A stretch of 64,000 nucleotides of DNA from the NCBI GenBank assembly GCA_019635415.1, contig JAHBZN010000002.1, positions 124,001 through 188,000 on the forward strand. Direction: 5' to 3'. The translations under genes and the position numbers were made by a program. The DNA comes from Ramlibacter sp. GTDB lineage: Bacteria > Pseudomonadota > Gammaproteobacteria > Burkholderiales > Burkholderiaceae_C. The notes beneath the pieces are model-generated. The model was given only the letters and a program-made list of their open reading frames with translations. It was not told the origin of the DNA and did no database searches. Below, in pieces: positions 43,164 to 56,886 of this stretch (within the stretch, counting starts at the first letter, position 1; each line of letters begins with the position of its first letter).

Positions 43164-44288
43164 ATGTCTACTGCCCCGACTCCCCTTCCCGAACCGCATC
43201 AGGTTTCCATCAATCTCGGTGAGCGCAGTTACGCGATCCAGATTGGCGCGGGTCTGCTGGACGTCGCCCTCGATCGGTGCAATCTGCCCCCCTCTTCCGA
43301 CGCACTGGTCGTTACCAACACCACCGTGGCGCCGCTCTATGCGCAGAAATTGATTCAGGCCATCGGCAAAAACCACGAACGGATCCACACAGTTCAGTTG
43401 CCGGACGGTGAGGTCCACAAAAACTGGGAGACCCTCAACCTCATCTTCGACGCGTTGCTTCAAAATGGTTGCGACCGCAAGACGGTGATCTACGCGCTTG
43501 GTGGTGGCGTGGTGGGCGACATGAGTGGCTTTGCCGCGGCCAGTTACATGCGGGGCGTTCCCTTTGTTCAGGTGCCGACGACCTTGCTCGCCCAAGTGGA
43601 CTCCTCGGTCGGCGGCAAGACGGCCATCAACCATCCTCTCGGTAAGAACATGATCGGCGCCTTCTATCAGCCACAGCTGGTTGTGTGCGATCTGAGCACC
43701 CTCTCAACGCTTCCTGCGCGGGAGGTCAGTGCCGGTCTGGCCGAGGTCATCAAGTACGGGCCCATTGCCGACATGGCGTTCTTTGACTGGATCGAAGCCA
43801 ACATAGGCCGGTTGTTGGCCAGGGACCCGGGCGCGCTGGTGCATGCGGTCAAACGAAGCTGCGAAATCAAGGCAGAAGTAGTGGGCCAGGACGAGCGTGA
43901 AGGGGGCGTACGCGCGATCCTGAACTTTGGCCACACGTTTGGGCACGCCATCGAGGCGGGGCTTGGCTTTGGCCAGTGGCTGCATGGCGAGGCCGTGGGC
44001 TGCGGCATGGTCATGGCGGCGACATTGTCCCAACGACTCGGGCTGGTGGAGGAGGCTTTTGTCGCGCGCCTCACACGTCTGGTTGAACGAGCAGGGTTGC
44101 CCATACGGGGCCCTGCGCTTGGAGCCCAGCGTTACCTTGATCTCATGCGAGTCGACAAGAAGGCAGAGGCTGGCGAAATCAAGTTTGTGGTGATAGACAG
44201 ACCCGGTCATGCCGTGGTGCGGGGTGCTCCCGACGACCTGGTGGTGTCGGTGCTGGACGACTGTTGCGACCAACCGCTATCCAATTGA
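43164..44288 (+). CDS. aroB: 3-dehydroquinate synthase
   Basis: AroB converts DAHP to 3-dehydroquinate with NAD and a divalent metal. The 374-residue protein has the NAD-binding [14 protein letters not shown] (about 112-125), the ring-opening region [22 protein letters not shown] and metal ligands in [12 protein letters not shown] and WLHGEAV. The aroK gene lies upstream. Its stop falls inside a family 1 repeat, and dgt follows. Confidence 0.95.
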   Translation: MSTAPTPLPEPHQVSINLGERSYAIQIGAGLLDVALDRCNLPPSSDALVVTNTTVAPLYAQKLIQAIGKNHERIHTVQLPDGEVHKNWETLNLIFDALLQNGCDRKTVIYALGGGVVGDMSGFAAASYMRGVPFVQVPTTLLAQVDSSVGGKTAINHPLGKNMIGAFYQPQLVVCDLSTLSTLPAREVSAGLAEVIKYGPIADMAFFDWIEANIGRLLARDPGALVHAVKRSCEIKAEVVGQDEREGGVRAILNFGHTFGHAIEAGLGFGQWLHGEAVGCGMVMAATLSQRLGLVEEAFVARLTRLVERAGLPIRGPALGAQRYLDLMRVDKKAEAGEIKFVVIDRPGHAVVRGAPDDLVVSVLDDCCDQPLSN

Positions 44289-44332
44289 TAGCAATAGACG
44301 ACCAACTGGTAAGGGCTGAGAGATCATTTCGT
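44274..44332 (+). repeat. Hairpin repeat, family 1 copy D
   Basis: GCTATC-CAATT-GATAGC (6-bp stem) is followed by ACTGGTAAGGGCTGAGAGAT. It has the same order as the other copies, but the GGGCTAC part has diverged to GGGCTGA. It includes the aroB stop and ends just before the dgt GTG. Confidence 0.5.
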
Positions 44333-44334
44333 CT

Positions 44335-45483
44335 GTGAAGACCGCTCTCATGTCCTACAGCAGCGACCCTGCGAGTTCGCGTGGGCGTCGGCATGCCGAG
44401 GCGCCGGCGCCGACGCGCACGGCGTTCCAGCGTGACCGCGACCGGATCGTGCACTCCACGGCATTCCGGCGACTGGTCTACAAAACCCAGGTCTTTCTCA
44501 ATCATGAAGGTGATCTGTTCCGGACCCGGATGACCCACTCGCTCGAAGTGGCGCAACTGGGGCGATCCATCGCCCGGGCCCTTCGACTCAATGAGGATCT
44601 GGTCGAAGCCATTGCGCTCGCGCACGACCTGGGCCACACACCGTTTGGTCATGCGGGGCAGGACGCCTTGAATGCCTGCATGGCGGCGTACGGGGGCTTC
44701 GAGCACAACCTGCAAAGCCTGCGCGTGGTGGACTCGCTCGAGGAGCGCTACCCCGAGTTTGACGGCCTCAACCTTTCCTATGAAACACGCGAGGGCATTC
44801 TCAAGCACTGTTCGCGGGCCAATGCGCAGAAGCTGGAGTCTCGGGAACCGGAGGGAGTAGGGCTGCGATTTCTGGACCTCTCTCAACCGAGCCTGGAGGC
44901 CCAGTTGTGCAATCTGGCGGACGAGATTGCCTACAACGCGCATGACATTGACGATGGCGTCCGTTCCGGGCTGATCACCGTCGACCAGCTTTCGTCGATG
45001 GCCTTGTTCCGCGGCTACCGCGAGGAGGTGCTCGCCGAGTACCCTGATCTGCAGGGGCGCCGCGTGCTCTATGAGGTGATCCGTCGCCTGCTCAGTGCGC
45101 AGGTCTACGACGTGATCCGCAATACCCAAGCCGCGCTGGACCTGGCCCGGCCACAAACCTCGGACGATGTGCGTCGGATGCCGGCTCTCGTGCGGTTCGG
45201 TGACCAAATGCGCGAGCAGTCCACCGAACTGAAACGCTTCCTGATGCAGAACCTCTATCGTCATCCGCAGGTCACTCGAACGACGGGACAGGCGCAACAG
45301 GTGATCCGTGATCTTTTTGATGCCTACTCTGCCGACGAGGCACTGATGCCTGAAGGGTTTGCCGGTCGCGCGGACCGCCAACGCGCCGTGGCGGACTACA
45401 TCGCCGGAATGACCGATCGCTTTGCCGCCCGCGAGCACGAGCGCCTGACGGGACAGCGGCTGTTGGAGCCTGCGACCGAATGA
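44335..45483 (+). CDS. dgt: Deoxyguanosinetriphosphate triphosphohydrolase (dGTPase)
   Basis: This HD-domain enzyme cleaves dNTPs to deoxynucleosides and triphosphate. The 382-residue protein has the metal site H...HD...D with FRTRMTHSLEVAQLGRS, ALAHDLGHTPFGH (HD near residue 98) and DEIAYNAHDIDDG. GTG at 44335 is used; an in-frame ATG at 44350 is equally possible. It overlaps the MFS gene by 4 nt. The family lies next to aroB in many beta- and gammaproteobacteria. Confidence 0.9.
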   Translation: MKTALMSYSSDPASSRGRRHAEAPAPTRTAFQRDRDRIVHSTAFRRLVYKTQVFLNHEGDLFRTRMTHSLEVAQLGRSIARALRLNEDLVEAIALAHDLGHTPFGHAGQDALNACMAAYGGFEHNLQSLRVVDSLEERYPEFDGLNLSYETREGILKHCSRANAQKLESREPEGVGLRFLDLSQPSLEAQLCNLADEIAYNAHDIDDGVRSGLITVDQLSSMALFRGYREEVLAEYPDLQGRRVLYEVIRRLLSAQVYDVIRNTQAALDLARPQTSDDVRRMPALVRFGDQMREQSTELKRFLMQNLYRHPQVTRTTGQAQQVIRDLFDAYSADEALMPEGFAGRADRQRAVADYIAGMTDRFAAREHERLTGQRLLEPATE

Positions 45484-46664
45484 AGCCCATAGCGCCAGCC
45501 CTGTTGGTGGTCATCGCCGGCGTGAGTGCCGCCCTTCACGTGGGCAAATTGCCGCCCGCGTTGCCGGTCCTGCGTGAGGCGCTCGATATCAGTCTCGTGC
45601 AGGCGGGCTTCCTGCTGTCCTTGGTCCAGCTTGCGGGAATGGCCCTAGGCCTGGCGGTCGGGCTGGCGGCCGACGGGATCGGCCTGAAGCGCTGCATGCT
45701 CGCTGGGCTGGTGTTGCTTGCCGTGGCCAGTGGCCTCGGGGGGCTGGCCACCGCAGCCTCCGCGTTGCTGGTGCTGCGCGCCATCGAAGGCATGGGCTTT
45801 CTCCTGGTGTCAATGCCGGCGCCCAGCTTGATCCGGCGACTGGTGGCGCCGCAGCAAGTCAACGCGATGCTGGGTTGGTGGGGGGCGTATATGCCTTTGG
45901 GGACCGCTCTGGCTCTTTTGTGTGGCCCCTGGTTGATCACCGTGCTGGGATGGCCGGGGTGGTGGTGGCTGTTGGGGCTGCTTTCTTTGGCCATGGCGAT
46001 CTGGTTGGCTTGGGCGGTGCCCGGAGACGGGGAGCACCTGCCTGACAGCCGTGCCGAGCCCTGGTTGCGGCGGCTGCGGCAGACGCTGTCGGCGCGGGGG
46101 CCGTGGCTAGTTGCCGTGACTTTTGCGATGTATTCGGGCCAATGGCTCGCCGTGGTGGGGTTCCTCCCCACCATCTATGCGCAGGCGGGTGTGTCGGGGG
46201 CTGACATGGGAGTCCTGACTGCACTGGCTGCCGCGGTGAACATCGTGGGCAATGTGAGTTCCGGGCGCATGTTGCAGCGTGGCGTGCCGCCGCAAAGGTT
46301 GCTGTACGCGGGGTTTTTGGCCATGGGCATGGGGGCGGCGGGGGCCTTTGCGCCCTGGGACGGCATGCCTCCTGTCGGACGGTACCTGTCCGTGCTGGTC
46401 TTTTCGATGGTGGGCGGCATGATCCCGGGCACGCTATTTTCGTTGGCGGTTCGCCTGGCCCCGGGTGAACGGACCGTGTCCACCACCGTCGGCTGGATGC
46501 AGCAGTGGTCGGCCGTTGGTCAATTTGCGGGCCCGCCGCTGGTCGGCTGGGTGGCCAGCCAGTCGGGTGGGTGGGAATGGACCTGGCTTGTCACCGGGGC
46601 CTGTTCGCTGGCCGGTTTGCTGCTGGCCAGTCGCGTGTCGGGTCAACTCGCGCCTGCCCGATAA
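45480..46664 (+). CDS. MFS transporter, CynX/NimT-like
   Basis: The 394-residue protein has about 12 transmembrane spans and the MFS loop signature LAADGIGLKRCMLAG between spans 2 and 3. The N-terminal half (GKLPPALPVLREALDIS) resembles the cyanate/nitroimidazole transporter (CynX/NimT) subfamily. Substrate unknown. The ATG overlaps the dgt stop by 4 nt. Confidence 0.8.
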   Translation: MKPIAPALLVVIAGVSAALHVGKLPPALPVLREALDISLVQAGFLLSLVQLAGMALGLAVGLAADGIGLKRCMLAGLVLLAVASGLGGLATAASALLVLRAIEGMGFLLVSMPAPSLIRRLVAPQQVNAMLGWWGAYMPLGTALALLCGPWLITVLGWPGWWWLLGLLSLAMAIWLAWAVPGDGEHLPDSRAEPWLRRLRQTLSARGPWLVAVTFAMYSGQWLAVVGFLPTIYAQAGVSGADMGVLTALAAAVNIVGNVSSGRMLQRGVPPQRLLYAGFLAMGMGAAGAFAPWDGMPPVGRYLSVLVFSMVGGMIPGTLFSLAVRLAPGERTVSTTVGWMQQWSAVGQFAGPPLVGWVASQSGGWEWTWLVTGACSLAGLLLASRVSGQLAPAR

Positions 46665-46701
46665 AATTGCTCAAACACAAGACTCTGTCACCGGAGGACC
46701 C

Positions 46702-47349
46702 GTGAGTTTTCTCAACCAACTGAAATCGCAGGCCCATGCGTTGCAAAGCCAGCAGGGCGCCCAGTCCAAGAATCTGGAAGCCCATACCGCCGCTGCCGAG
46801 ATGGCCTGCGGCCGCGTGCAGCACTACCTGGGAGAGTTGTCGAAGCAACTGAACGTTCTGACGCCGCCGGGGCCTCGATTCAGCCTGGACGGCAAAACAC
46901 CCTGGCCGGCGATGAAACTGATTCACTTCCGTTGCGACGCTCGAAAGAAGATGCTGCGCGATCGCGAGGTGTTCGACTATGTGGGCATGGGTTGGGAGGT
47001 GGTCCCGCAAATGGGGGCCCCGGTCGGAGGAACCGTGAGCGTGAACTTTCCGCCGGACCTCGAGCGGGTTGAAAAACGGTTGGCGACGGGCTCCGTCAAA
47101 CATGAACGCAAGGAAATACGGCACCCCGAAAAGAACACGCTGCTGGCTATCCAGTTCGACTACATGACCGAGACCCGCGGCTACGTGCGGGCCACACCGG
47201 ACCATGACGCCGGCCAGCTTTCTTTCAGGGTGGTGAATGCCAACGGGTTCGATGTGATCAGCACGAACTGGCCAGCCGACAAGGTGCAGTCTGACCTGCT
47301 GGATGAACTCGCCAAGCTGTTGGTGGCCCAGCCGAGTCGGTTTGCCTGA
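46702..47349 (+). CDS. Conserved uncharacterised protein
   Basis: The 215-residue cytoplasmic protein starts with GTG at 46702, with GGAGG 6 nt upstream. The N-terminus is a Gln/Ala-rich helical region (MSFLNQLKSQAHALQSQQGA), followed by a mixed alpha/beta domain (TPWPAMKLIHFRCDARKKML, DYVGMGWEVVPQMG, SVNFPPDLERVEKRLATGSV). No family name is recognised, though I recall similar proteins in Burkholderiales. It is followed by DUF1415 and a methyltransferase on the same strand with short spacings, suggesting one transcription unit. Confidence 0.65.
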   Translation: MSFLNQLKSQAHALQSQQGAQSKNLEAHTAAAEMACGRVQHYLGELSKQLNVLTPPGPRFSLDGKTPWPAMKLIHFRCDARKKMLRDREVFDYVGMGWEVVPQMGAPVGGTVSVNFPPDLERVEKRLATGSVKHERKEIRHPEKNTLLAIQFDYMTETRGYVRATPDHDAGQLSFRVVNANGFDVISTNWPADKVQSDLLDELAKLLVAQPSRFA

Positions 47350-47355
47350 TCTCCG

Positions 47356-47910
47356 GTGGACGTTTCAGCCTCCGCTCCGCTGATGGCCACCCGGGTTTGG
47401 GTGGAGCGCGCGGTGATCGGGCTCAACCTCTGCCCGTTTGCCAAGGCCGTGCATGTCAAGGGGCAGATTCACTACGCCCTGAGTGACGCCACCGAAGCCG
47501 ATGGGCTGCTCGAGCACCTGGAGGCGGAGTTGCGGTCCTTGAAAGCCCACAGCCCCGACGAGCGTGACACCACGTTGCTGGTGGCCCCTGCCTGCCTGCA
47601 CGACTTTTGGGCGTTCAACGACTTCATGGCGCGTGCCGACCGGCTCCTGAAACGGCTGCGCATGGAGGGTGAGTTCCAGATCGCCAGCTTTCACCCTGCC
47701 TACCAGTTCAGCGGAACGGAGGCGGACGACATTGCCAACTACACCAACCGCTCGCCGTACCCCACGTTGCATCTGCTTCGGGAGTCCAGCATCGATCGCG
47801 CCGTGCAGGCGTTTCCGGACGCCGAGACGATCTTCGGGGCCAACATGCAGACCCTGCGCGCATTGGGGTTGGCGGGCTGGAACGCACTGGACGTCGGAGC
47901 CCGCCCTTGA
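47356..47910 (+). CDS. DUF1415 family protein
   Basis: The 184-residue protein matches DUF1415, with the conserved start VWVERAVIGLNLCPFAKAVH and SFHPAYQFSGTEADDIANYTNRSPYP, which is the signature region. The function is unknown. The Cys, His and Asp conservation suggests an enzyme. Translation starts with GTG at 47356, and the stop overlaps the TTG of the next gene by 4 nt (TTGA). Confidence 0.8.
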   Translation: MDVSASAPLMATRVWVERAVIGLNLCPFAKAVHVKGQIHYALSDATEADGLLEHLEAELRSLKAHSPDERDTTLLVAPACLHDFWAFNDFMARADRLLKRLRMEGEFQIASFHPAYQFSGTEADDIANYTNRSPYPTLHLLRESSIDRAVQAFPDAETIFGANMQTLRALGLAGWNALDVGARP

Positions 47911-48752
47911 AGCCAGACACCAAGCCTGACCTGCTGGCGCAGGCCGGCATTCGCCCGGGCCAGTCGCTGGAACTGCTCAAGGAATTGCACATCCTGACCC
48001 GCGAAGGCAAGCTCAACCAGGATTCGCGCCGCAAGCTCAAACAGGTCCATCACCTGTTCCAGTTCATCGAAAAGCTGCTGAACGAACTGCCCGAGGGGCG
48101 CGGCGCAACGCTGGCTGACCACGGGGCCGGCAAGTCCTATCTGGGGTTCATCATCTATGACCTGTTTTTCAGGGAGTTGCCGGAAGGAAGAATCTTTGGC
48201 ATCGAGACGCGGACTGAACTGGTGGACCAGTCGACCCGCCTCGCCCAGCGGCTTGGCTTCGAGCGCATGGCATTCCTGAATCTCAGCGTGGCGGAATCCG
48301 TCCATTCGGCGGAATTGCCCGACCAGATTGACGTCGTGACCGCTCTGCATGCGTGTGATACGGCAACCGACGACGCCATCGCTTTCGGGCTGCGCAAGCG
48401 GGCGAAGTTCATGGCGCTGGTGCCCTGCTGCCAGGCTGAAGTGGCGGCCTGCCTGAGGGGCAGCAAGGCGCTGGCCCTGGCGCGTACCCCTCTCGCGGAG
48501 CTCTGGCGGCACCCTCTGCATACGCGCGAACTGGGCAGCCAGATCACCAATGTGTTGCGCTGCCTGTACCTGGAGGCCAGCGGTTACCAGGTTACGGTGA
48601 CCGAACTCGTGGGCTGGGAGCACAGCCTCAAGAACGAACTCATCATTGCGCGGTACACGGGCCAGAAAAAACGAAGCGCTGCCGAGCGCCTGCGCCATCT
48701 GCTCGAGGAGTTTGGCCTGGAGTCTTTAATCGGGGTCAGATTCCAATTATGA
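47907..48752 (+). CDS. SAM-dependent methyltransferase (Methyltransf_32-like), 3' end altered
   Basis: The 281-residue protein has a Rossmann methyltransferase with motif I TLADHGAGKSYLGFIIYDLF and motif IV-like VVTALHACDTATDDAIAFG, then VPCCQAEVA, which is typical of the Methyltransf_32 group (RNA or small-molecule substrates). The start is TTG at 47907. The last six codons (GVRFQL) are encoded by the left inverted repeat of the RAYT element, so the original C-terminus was replaced on insertion. Most of the fold is intact, so it may still work. Confidence 0.75.
   Translation: MKPDTKPDLLAQAGIRPGQSLELLKELHILTREGKLNQDSRRKLKQVHHLFQFIEKLLNELPEGRGATLADHGAGKSYLGFIIYDLFFRELPEGRIFGIETRTELVDQSTRLAQRLGFERMAFLNLSVAESVHSAELPDQIDVVTALHACDTATDDAIAFGLRKRAKFMALVPCCQAEVAACLRGSKALALARTPLAELWRHPLHTRELGSQITNVLRCLYLEASGYQVTVTELVGWEHSLKNELIIARYTGQKKRSAAERLRHLLEEFGLESLIGVRFQL
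48733..48748 (+). repeat. Left terminal inverted repeat of RAYT element
   Basis: GGGTCAGATTCCAATT is perfectly complementary to AATTGGAATCTGACCC at 49549-49564. It overlaps the last codons of the methyltransferase gene. Confidence 0.75.
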
Positions 48753-48776
48753 TGGGCTGATCTTCGCGAGATCAGC

Positions 48777-49508
48777 ATGGCCCGTCTTCCCCGCCTGACC
48801 GTCCCGGGTCATCCCCACCACGTCATCCAGCGCGGCAACAACCGGCAGGCGATTTTTTCAAGCCCGGCGGACTACGACATGCTGCTCTCGCTGCTGGGCG
48901 AGAACGCTCAGCAGCATGGCGTGGCGGTGCACGCGTATGTGCTGATGAGCAACCATTTCCACCTGCTCGCCACACCGGAGACGGCGGAGTCCATTCCCCG
49001 GATGATGCAGGCGGTTGGTCGGCGCTACGTGCGTTACTTCAACGCGACCCAAGGGCGTTCCGGCACTTTGTGGGAGGGGCGGTACCGGTCAACCCTGATC
49101 GAGGCCGAGCGGCACTTCCTTGCCTGCATGGTCTATATCGACCTCAATCCCGTGCGCGCCGCCATGGTCGGCCAAGCCAGTGGCTATCCCTGGTCCAGCC
49201 ACGGGCACTACGTGGGCCTGCGCACGGACAAACTGATTACTCCCCACGAGATGGTCTGGACGCTTGGCAACACGCCTTTTGCCCGGGAGGCGGCCTACGC
49301 CGATCTGGTTCAGGCCGGGATCGACGGACCGACCCAGGCCGCGTTGACGGACTCAGTCCTTCGCGGCTGGGCACTGGGGTCGCCGGACTTTCTGGCCGAC
49401 ATGCAGTTGCGGACGGCGCGAAGGGTGTCGCGGGCCCGACCGGGGCGTCCGAGGCGCGTGGGGGCGGTGGAGAGCAAGCTCGACGGCTCGGAGCCGGAGG
49501 GTGATTAA
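48777..49508 (+). CDS. REP-associated tyrosine transposase (RAYT)
   Basis: The 243-residue protein is a Y1 (HUH) nuclease of the RAYT branch of IS200/IS605-like transposases, which act on single-stranded REP-type palindromes. It starts with the signature RLPRLTVPGHPHHVIQRGNN. The HUH is in MSNHFHLL (about residues 57-64), and the likely catalytic Tyr is in VYIDLNPVRA (about 120). The C-terminus is Arg/Pro-rich. It is flanked by perfect inverted repeats. RAYTs are often domesticated single-copy genes and are not usually self-mobile. Confidence 0.9.
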   Translation: MARLPRLTVPGHPHHVIQRGNNRQAIFSSPADYDMLLSLLGENAQQHGVAVHAYVLMSNHFHLLATPETAESIPRMMQAVGRRYVRYFNATQGRSGTLWEGRYRSTLIEAERHFLACMVYIDLNPVRAAMVGQASGYPWSSHGHYVGLRTDKLITPHEMVWTLGNTPFAREAAYADLVQAGIDGPTQAALTDSVLRGWALGSPDFLADMQLRTARRVSRARPGRPRRVGAVESKLDGSEPEGD

Positions 49509-49548
49509 TGTGTCCCTAATTTAATCCTCCTTGTAATTTCGGTTAAAA

Positions 49549-49564
49549 AATTGGAATCTGACCC
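49549..49564 (-). repeat. Right terminal inverted repeat of RAYT element
   Basis: AATTGGAATCTGACCC pairs exactly with 48733-48748. It ends 12 nt before the -35/-24 element of the gltB promoter. Confidence 0.75.
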
Positions 49565-49576
49565 TTAATAAATAAC

Positions 49577-49605
49577 TTGGCATCGTTGTTGCAGTGCACT
49601 ATGCT
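49577..49605 (+). promoter_or_regulatory. gltB promoter with overlapping sigma-70 and sigma-54 patterns
   Basis: TTGGCA at 49577-49582 and TATGCT at 49600-49605 with a 17-nt spacer match sigma-70. The same bases contain GG (49579-49580) - N10 - GC (49591-49592) in TTGGCATCGTTGTTGCA, the sigma-54 -24/-12 arrangement. Both fit the start 33-60 nt before the gltB ATG. Which is used is not known. Confidence 0.5.
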
Positions 49606-49637
49606 TCCAATCCCTGCGAAAAACATAGGAGCACGCC

Positions 49638-54362
<4,725 letters not shown>

Positions 54363-54397
54363 GGCCCGGACCTCCAGGACACACAGGAACACAGATC

Positions 54398-55864
54398 ATG
54401 GGAAAAATCACCGGCTTCTTGGAATACGGGCGCATCGAGGAGGGCTACAAGCCCGTTGCCGAGCGCGTGAAGCACTACAAGGAATTCGTTGTCGGCCTCG
54501 ATGACGCACAAGCCAAGGTCCAGGGCGCGCGCTGCATGGACTGCGGCACGCCTTTTTGCAACAACGGCTGTCCCGTCAACAACATCATTCCGGACTTCAA
54601 CGACCTGGTCTATCGGGGCGACTGGAAGAATGCGATCGAGGTGCTGCACAGCACCAACAACTTCCCCGAGTTCACAGGCCGCATCTGCCCCGCGCCCTGT
54701 GAGGCGGCGTGCACGCTCAACGTCAACGATGACCCCGTGGGCATCAAGTCGATCGAGCACGCCATCATCGACCGCGCCTGGTCCGAAGGCTGGGTGGCCG
54801 CGCGGCCAGCCAAGCACAAGACCGGCAAGAAAGTGGCCGTCGTGGGCTCGGGCCCGGCTGGCCTGGCGGCGGCCCAGCAGCTGGCGCGGGCCGGCCATGA
54901 TGTGACGCTCTTCGAGAAGAACGACCGCGCGGGCGGCCTGCTGCGCTACGGCATCCCGGACTTCAAGATGGAGAAGTCGCACATCGACCGCCGTGTCGAT
55001 CAGATGCAGAAAGAAGGCGTGACCTTCCGCACTGGCGTGATGGTGGGCAAGCTGCCCAAGGACTCCAAGGTCACGAACTGGGCCAAGGAGACCGTGACGC
55101 CCGAGCAGCTGCAGAAGGACTTTGATGCGGTGCTGCTCACCGGCGGCGCCGAGCAGTCGCGCGATCTGCCGGTGCCGGGCCGCGACCTCGATGGCATCCA
55201 TTTCGCAATGGAGTTCCTGCCCCAGCAGAACAAGGTCAATGCCGGCGACAAGGTCAAGGGCCAGTTGCGCGCCGATGGCAAGCACGTCATCGTCATTGGT
55301 GGCGGCGACACGGGCTCCGACTGCGTGGGCACGAGCAACCGCCATGGCGCGGTCAGCGTCACCCAGTTCGAACTCATGCCACAGCCGCCCGAGGAGGAGA
55401 ACCGCCCGCTGACCTGGCCGTACTGGCCGATCAAGCTGCGCACCAGCTCCAGCCATGAAGAGGGTTGCGAGCGCGAGTTCGCGATCTCCACGAAGGAATT
55501 CATCGGCGAGAAGGGCAAGGTCACGGGGCTGAAGACCGTGCGCGTCGAATGGAAGGACGGCAAGATGGCCGAGGTGCCGGGCAGCGAGCAGACCTTGCAG
55601 GCCGACCTCGTGCTGCTGGCCATGGGCTTTGTCAGCCCCGTGGCGAGCGTGCTCGACCAGTTCGGCGTGGACAAGGATGCGCGCGGCAACGCCAGGGCCA
55701 CCACCGATTTCACCGGCGGCTACGCCACCAATGTGCCCAAGGTCTTCGCGGCCGGGGACATCCGCCGTGGCCAGTCGCTGGTGGTCTGGGCCATCCGCGA
55801 AGGCCGCCAGGCCGCCCGCGCGGTAGATGAGTTCCTCATGGGGTTTTCCGACCTTCCGCGCTGA
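54398..55864 (+). CDS. gltD: Glutamate synthase small subunit
   Basis: The 488-residue protein passes NADPH electrons via FAD and two 4Fe-4S clusters to GltB. It has the N-terminal ferredoxin-like cysteines in [17 protein letters not shown] (about 47-63) and CPAPCEAAC (about 101-109). It also has FAD-binding [19 protein letters not shown] (about 148-166) and NADPH-binding [11 protein letters not shown] (about 302-312). The ribosome-binding site is weak (ACACAGGAACAC). The operon ends at a strong terminator. Confidence 0.97.
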   Translation: MGKITGFLEYGRIEEGYKPVAERVKHYKEFVVGLDDAQAKVQGARCMDCGTPFCNNGCPVNNIIPDFNDLVYRGDWKNAIEVLHSTNNFPEFTGRICPAPCEAACTLNVNDDPVGIKSIEHAIIDRAWSEGWVAARPAKHKTGKKVAVVGSGPAGLAAAQQLARAGHDVTLFEKNDRAGGLLRYGIPDFKMEKSHIDRRVDQMQKEGVTFRTGVMVGKLPKDSKVTNWAKETVTPEQLQKDFDAVLLTGGAEQSRDLPVPGRDLDGIHFAMEFLPQQNKVNAGDKVKGQLRADGKHVIVIGGGDTGSDCVGTSNRHGAVSVTQFELMPQPPEEENRPLTWPYWPIKLRTSSSHEEGCEREFAISTKEFIGEKGKVTGLKTVRVEWKDGKMAEVPGSEQTLQADLVLLAMGFVSPVASVLDQFGVDKDARGNARATTDFTGGYATNVPKVFAAGDIRRGQSLVVWAIREGRQAARAVDEFLMGFSDLPR

Positions 55865-55865
55865 G

Positions 55866-55928
55866 ATTGCTACTCTTTTTGTAGCAACAAGTGGCCGACC
55901 CGCAAGGGCTACGGCCACTTTTTATTCG
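55866..55928 (+). repeat. Hairpin repeat, family 1 copy E
   Basis: TTGCTAC-TCTTTTT-GTAGCAA is followed by CGCAAGGGCTACGGCCACTT and TTTA. It is the clearest copy of the five-copy family and includes the gltBD terminator. Confidence 0.65.
55890..55923 (+). terminator. Rho-independent terminator of gltBD
   Basis: AGTGGCCG at 55890-55897 pairs with CGGCCACT at 55912-55919, followed by a run of T (55919-55923). The 8-bp stem has a 14-nt loop. It lies 26 nt after the gltD stop. The repeat copy E contributes the right arm. Confidence 0.8.
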
Positions 55929-56036
55929 TGAGGCCAGGGGCGGGGCATGGACTGGACGCCTGCGGCCTTCGCCCGGTGGCCCTTGCCCGCCTGCGGATCG
56001 GGTAAACCCCGTATCATTTGGTCTTCATATTTTCAA

Positions 56037-56061
56037 GCCGGAGGGACGCTCCGGCTTTTTT
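56037..56061 (+). terminator. Terminator hairpin directly before the mlaF start
   Basis: GCCGGAG-GGACG-CTCCGGC (7-bp stem, 5-nt loop) is followed by six T. It ends 6 nt before the mlaF ATG at 56068. Therefore transcripts made upstream would end just before mlaF, unless it acts as an attenuator. Confidence 0.75.
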
Positions 56062-56067
56062 GTCCGG

Positions 56068-56886
56068 ATGACCACAGACCTGCCGATCGCCCTGGTCGAA
56101 TGCCGCCACCTGAGCTTCGGCTATGGCGCGCGTTTGATCCTGGATGACCTGACCCTGACCGTACCGCGCGGCAAGGTCACGGCCCTGATGGGGGCCTCGG
56201 GCGGCGGCAAGACCACCGTGCTGCGACTGATCGGTGGCCAGGTCCGGGCGCAAAAGGGCGAGATGCGGTTCGATGGGCAGGATGTGGCGGCGCTCGACCC
56301 CGCTGGCCTGTACGCGGCACGCCGTCGCATGGGCATGCTGTTCCAGTTTGGCGCGCTGTTCACCGACCTCAGTGTGTTTGACAACGTGGCGTTCCCGCTG
56401 CGCGAACACACCAGCCTGTCGGAGAGCCTGGTGCGCGACGTGGTGCTCATGAAGCTCAACGCCGTCGGGCTGCGCGGCGCGCGGGACCTGATGCCCAGCG
56501 AGATCTCGGGCGGCATGGCGCGCCGGGTCGCGCTGGCCCGTGCCATCGCGCTGGACCCCGAACTCATCATGTACGACGAGCCTTTTGCCGGCCTGGACCC
56601 GATCTCCCTCGGGACCGCGGCGCAACTCATCCGCCGCCTCAACGACACCCTGGGCATCACCAGCATCGTGGTCTCGCACGATCTGGAGGAGACCTTCCAC
56701 ATCGCGGACCAGGTGGTGATCCTGGGCAACGGCCGGGTGCTGGCCCAGGGCACGCCCGACGAAGTCAGGCGCAGCGCCGATCCGCTGGTTCAGCAGTTCG
56801 TGCACGCCCGTGCCGACGGGCCGGTGCGCTTTCATTACCCCGGCCCTTCCGTGGAGCAGGACTTTGGCATGGGGTGGACGCCATGA
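56068..56886 (+). CDS. mlaF: MlaF, ABC ATPase of phospholipid transport
   Basis: MlaF drives the inner-membrane MlaFEDB complex, which moves phospholipids between outer and inner membranes. The 272-residue ATPase has Walker [11 protein letters not shown] (about 38-47), the signature ISGGMARRV, Walker [14 protein letters not shown] and H-loop SHDLEE. I chose ATG 56068, the family N-terminus; the frame is open upstream but passes through the terminator. It overlaps mlaE by 4 nt. Confidence 0.95.
   Translation: MTTDLPIALVECRHLSFGYGARLILDDLTLTVPRGKVTALMGASGGGKTTVLRLIGGQVRAQKGEMRFDGQDVAALDPAGLYAARRRMGMLFQFGALFTDLSVFDNVAFPLREHTSLSESLVRDVVLMKLNAVGLRGARDLMPSEISGGMARRVALARAIALDPELIMYDEPFAGLDPISLGTAAQLIRRLNDTLGITSIVVSHDLEETFHIADQVVILGNGRVLAQGTPDEVRRSADPLVQQFVHARADGPVRFHYPGPSVEQDFGMGWTP

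Larger units (their letters stand above)
48733..49564 (+). mobile_element. RAYT-bearing insertion with 16-bp inverted repeats
   Basis: The element of 832 nt is bounded by perfect 16-bp inverted repeats and carries one gene, the REP-associated tyrosine transposase. It interrupts the end of the methyltransferase and ends 12 nt before the gltB promoter. TTAAT occurs just outside both ends (48726-48730 and 49565-49569), but a target duplication is not certain. Confidence 0.65.
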
